DNA of 16,183 nt, taken from NCBI GenBank assembly GCA_902772605.1, contig CACYBG010000021.1, positions 1 through 16,183 of the forward strand. Direction: 5' to 3'. How positions within the stretch are numbered: position 1 is the first letter of the stretch; each line of letters starts with the position of its first letter. This document shows positions 13,836 to 16,183 of the stretch, in pieces. Position numbers and translations under genes: made by a program. The notes under the pieces are model-generated. The model made no database searches. It was not told the DNA's origin and saw nothing but the letters and a program-made list of their open reading frames with translations. Source of the DNA: an uncultured Spirochaetaceae bacterium. GTDB taxonomy: Bacteria > Spirochaetota > Spirochaetia > Treponematales > Treponemataceae.

Positions 13836-15098
13836 GAAAAACTTGTTCCAGATGTTCTTCATCTTTTCCAGTATTGAAGAGCCGGAATCAAATTTTTCTC
13901 GTCTGTTCACCCGCCGTCCCTTCTCTGCGTTATGTCTGGACACGTTTCCAACGACAAGTCCCAGGGCCGTTGCAAAATCTGGTCGCCTGTAAAGGTATCC
14001 GTCGTCATCCTCAACGCGTCCGTAATCCGGAGACTGACCGAGTCTGACCGATTCCGTCTTCCAGACCTCCTGCGTAAGTTCCTGCATTCCGGGCATCATT
14101 GCACCGCCACCGGTAAGGACTATGCTTCCGCTCAGTTCCTTAAGTCCCGCATGACGCACAATCTCCCTGCGCACATCAAGCATGATTTCCTCGACTCGCG
14201 GCTGGATTATATCACAAAGTTCGCCTTTTGTAATGATTTCCGCACTTCTTGCACCGATTTCCGGAATCAGGATTTCCTCGTCGGCCTCTTCCTCATCGAT
14301 CATGCAGCAGCCATATTCAAGCTTGATCCTTTCGGCTTCGTTCTTAGGAAGGTTTTTGACTATGGTTATGTCGCTGGTTACGCTGTTTCCGCCGTAGGGA
14401 ATGGTCGTCATGTAAATCGGTGCACCCTTGTAGATTACAAGCGCATCCGTACTTTCGGTACCTATGTCGATGAGTATGGAACCGAGCTCCATTTCTTCCT
14501 CGCGCATGGTAGCCAGGGCAGCCATAAGGGTCTTAAGGTAAAGTCCGTTGAGCACAAGGTGGCTTCGGTCCAGACAGTTCTCGATGTTGACCAGCGTTGA
14601 CTTGGTAACCGAAATGAGGTAGACGGATATGTCAAGGCGCACGCCCATTATGTCGATGGGATTTTTTCCGACGGGATTTCCATCGACCCTGTACTCCTGC
14701 GGTATCGACTGCAAAAGTTCCTTTCCCATCGAATGGATTACTGCACGGGCAACTTCCTGAACCCTGTCCTTGGCCTCTTCGGTTATCTCCACGCACTGAT
14801 TGTTGCCGGTAGGATCGATTGCAACCCCTCCGGTAGACGCGCGACCTTCAGCCTGCTTTCCGCCGACAGCCGTAAACACGCCCCTTACGCCAAGTCCGGC
14901 GCAATTCTCAGATTCCTCCACGGCAGACCTTATTGCATCAGCCATGGCATTGAGGTTCACTATGTTCCCTTCGACCAATCCTGGGGACGGTATCTGGGAT
15001 TCGCCTATTATTGAAAGATGTTCATCCTCATCAACCTGGCCTATTACACACCTGATAAAGCTTGTACCGATATCAAGTCCAACAATAATATCGTTCAA
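13833..15098 (-). CDS. ftsA: Cell division protein FtsA
   Basis: FtsA is the actin-like ATPase that anchors FtsZ filaments to the membrane and recruits later division proteins. With the chosen start it has 421 residues, the usual length. Visible are the first phosphate motif VGLDIGTS (6-13), the second LIDIGTES (about 209-216), the adenosine motif LTGGGAMMPG (about 328-337) and an amphipathic C-terminal helix, SSILEKMKNIWNKFF (about 407-421), which is the membrane anchor. I chose TTG at 15098 because it gives the standard family N-terminus and has GGGGG a few bases upstream. The frame stays open to a TTG at 15194 with an ATG at 15155, but those 32 or 19 extra residues look unlike any FtsA. 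Confidence 0.94.
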   Translation of the reverse strand: MNDIIVGLDIGTSFIRCVIGQVDEDEHLSIIGESQIPSPGLVEGNIVNLNAMADAIRSAVEESENCAGLGVRGVFTAVGGKQAEGRASTGGVAIDPTGNNQCVEITEEAKDRVQEVARAVIHSMGKELLQSIPQEYRVDGNPVGKNPIDIMGVRLDISVYLISVTKSTLVNIENCLDRSHLVLNGLYLKTLMAALATMREEEMELGSILIDIGTESTDALVIYKGAPIYMTTIPYGGNSVTSDITIVKNLPKNEAERIKLEYGCCMIDEEEADEEILIPEIGARSAEIITKGELCDIIQPRVEEIMLDVRREIVRHAGLKELSGSIVLTGGGAMMPGMQELTQEVWKTESVRLGQSPDYGRVEDDDGYLYRRPDFATALGLVVGNVSRHNAEKGRRVNRREKFDSGSSILEKMKNIWNKFF

Positions 15099-15187
15099 AA
15101 TAGCCCCCGTAAATAACCAACCGCGACGTTGAGTGTCGGAGTATGGCGTCCTCATAAGGTTTTGCAGTCGGATTACACGTCCCCTGT

Positions 15188-15199
15188 TTAACAAGGCAT
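15188..15199 (-). other. Three-codon minicistron with strong ribosome site before ftsA
   Basis: GGAGGA (15209-15204) with a four-base spacer precedes ATG CCT TGT TAA. It is the best ribosome site near ftsA, yet it leads to only Met-Pro-Cys. It is out of frame with ftsA. It may be a leader minicistron, the relic of a lost start, or a sign of a base error. Confidence 0.4.
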
Positions 15200-15261
15200 G
15201 AAATCCTCCGCTCGAATCAACGTTAGGTCCGAAAAACGCATGAAGGACCGTTTCTGAAACC

Positions 15262-15327
15262 TAAGGAAACACTGCATAATCCGATAGCGGATTAATGCTT
15301 CGTGTATTAATCTGCGGTTCCCTAAAG
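15262..15327 (+). repeat. Palindromic repeat, copy C (between ftsQ and ftsA)
   Basis: The plus strand reads TAAGGAAACACTG, then CATAATCCG, ATAG, CGGATTA, the same element as copies A, B and D. It continues with a second overlapping hairpin, GATTAAT with ATTAATC, and ends in CGGTTCCCTAAAG. The outer ends (TAAGGAAAC and GGTTCCCTA) are an imperfect inverted repeat of 7 in 10, so the whole 66 nt can fold as one structure. The alternative inner pairings exclude each other. The remainder of the 271-nt ftsQ-ftsA gap holds nothing else I can name. Confidence 0.65.
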
Positions 15328-15369
15328 ACTTCAAAAACGAAGAAGCGGCAAGGTCAAGGCGACAAAGGC

Positions 15370-16110
15370 CTATCGAACGCCGAATGAAACCCCTCCATAT
15401 CGGATGTCTATCATGTTCGCATCTGGCTGAATGGAATTCACAATGTCCAGAGCCACCATCATATATTTTAATGTGTCTTCGTTCAAGTTCTGATCGGCCA
15501 AAACCCTCACCTTGCTGTGCAGCGGAAAAAGCACGAGTTCGTATCCGCCGTAATCCTTGGACACTACCTCAATCTCCGAAAGGGATGCAAAATAGTTTGA
15601 GCTGAGTGCCCTGATGCTGCGGATTTTTTCCATGAGTCCGCGGTACATCTCCGGCATCCTGACACCGTTCTGCACCTCGATGAATGGTATGCCCGTAATC
15701 AGCGGTATGGATGAATCGGACTCGCAGGACCTGTCGTTCGATGCATAGATGACGCCGTTCCTGTCGATTTCCATGGTAAGTGAACGTCCGTCTATGTCGA
15801 CTATGGTCTTTGCAACGACCTCCCTTTCCTTTATCGTCACGACAACCATGTCAGGAAAATGCTTGTCGATGGTTACGCTTTCAACGTCCGGAATGGAACC
15901 GAACACGGATGCAGCCTTTTCAGAGTCGAATTTCATCCATGTACTCGAGTTCAGTTCCGCAAATTTTTCGTTAAGCTGCTGGGAGGTGACTATCCTGGCC
16001 CCCTTGAACTGAATCCTTACGTCTGCAAGCGATGGAATTACGAGCATGTTCAGGACCACGTACAGCACCATGACTATGAGCATGACGTAGAGGCATATGC
16101 GCAGTATCAA
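15370..16110 (-). CDS. ftsQ: Cell division protein FtsQ/DivIB (N-terminus unresolved)
   Basis: FtsQ/DivIB is a bitopic membrane protein of the divisome, linking FtsA/FtsZ to the septal peptidoglycan machinery. The sequence shows one transmembrane segment (ILRICLYVMLIVMVLYVVL) followed by an extracytoplasmic POTRA-like domain (about 29-105, including VRIQFKGARIVTSQQLNEKF) and the beta domain to the C-terminus. The listed start is the only usable codon, TTG at 16110, but the frame stays open to 16164 and encodes a charged tail (KPTEPGEGPSKKSRDKK) before the helix, typical of the cytoplasmic end of FtsQ. A stop appears only where it meets the 17-base homopolymer, so the real start probably lies further upstream. 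Position before ftsA supports the call. Confidence 0.82.
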   Translation of the reverse strand: MILRICLYVMLIVMVLYVVLNMLVIPSLADVRIQFKGARIVTSQQLNEKFAELNSSTWMKFDSEKAASVFGSIPDVESVTIDKHFPDMVVVTIKEREVVAKTIVDIDGRSLTMEIDRNGVIYASNDRSCESDSSIPLITGIPFIEVQNGVRMPEMYRGLMEKIRSIRALSSNYFASLSEIEVVSKDYGGYELVLFPLHSKVRVLADQNLNEDTLKYMMVALDIVNSIQPDANMIDIRYGGVSFGVR

Positions 16111-16166
16111 AAACTTTTTGTCCCTGGACTTCTTAGAAGGCCCCTCACCTGGTTCCGTAGGCTTTT

Positions 16167-16183
16167 AAAAAAAAAAAAAAAAA
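16167..16183. repeat. 17-base A homopolymer at the window end
   Basis: The window ends in 17 uninterrupted A (T on the coding strand). It may be an assembly edge, a mis-sized homopolymer, or the T tract of an upstream terminator. It creates the in-frame TAA that appears to close the ftsQ frame. Confidence 0.7.

Noticed and set aside
15099..15194. Longer FtsA starting at TTG 15194 or ATG 15155
   Set aside because: The extra residues do not resemble an FtsA N-terminus, and neither start has a proper ribosome site in the right frame.
1..16183. tRNA, rRNA, CRISPR array, transposase or phage genes
   Set aside because: Looked for and not seen on either strand; no T-loop-like motifs with cloverleaf pairing and no regularly spaced direct repeats.

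Overview
The window is a compact chromosomal segment of about 16 kb in which every convincing gene lies on the minus strand, so the transcription order runs from the right end to the left end. The gene set and order (ftsQ, ftsA, ftsZ, a Xer recombinase, a TPR lipoprotein, dprA, topA, xerC, hslV, hslU) suggest a spirochaete close to Treponema. The short lax lipobox and the sequence style of FtsZ, HslV and the TPR lipoprotein fit this. It is a judgement from remembered family knowledge, not from a search. No tRNA, rRNA, CRISPR array, insertion sequence or phage gene is visible.

Right part (16183 to about 11050): the cell-division block. A DivIB/FtsQ-type protein with an uncertain N-terminus is followed by FtsA (probable TTG start) and FtsZ. 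A tyrosine recombinase of the XerC/XerD type begins 2 nt after the ftsZ stop. A TPR lipoprotein follows with a 4-nt ATGA overlap. Middle part (10306 to 3235): dprA, preceded by a strongly structured leader, then topA, a second Xer recombinase, and the coupled hslV-hslU protease pair, closed by a clear intrinsic terminator at 3235-3263. This middle order resembles the Bacillus smf-topA-gid-codV-clpQ-clpY cluster without gid. Left part (3210 to 138): a separate unit with a candidate promoter, a leader of roughly 240 nt, malQ, and two overlapping half-size ChrA transporter genes.

The genes are mostly housekeeping: septum assembly (FtsQ, FtsA, FtsZ), chromosome resolution and topology (two Xer proteins, TopA), handling of incoming single-stranded DNA (DprA), protein turnover (HslUV), glucan metabolism (MalQ) and anion transport (ChrA pair). 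I see no convincing new multi-gene system. The most interesting signals are non-coding: four copies of a short palindromic repeat at or beyond gene 3' ends, two of which supply the TAG stop codon; an 11-bp stem-loop nested within a wider inverted repeat plus T9 tract just before dprA; a three-codon minicistron with an excellent ribosome binding site before ftsA; and a 54-codon small ORF between ftsA and ftsZ.
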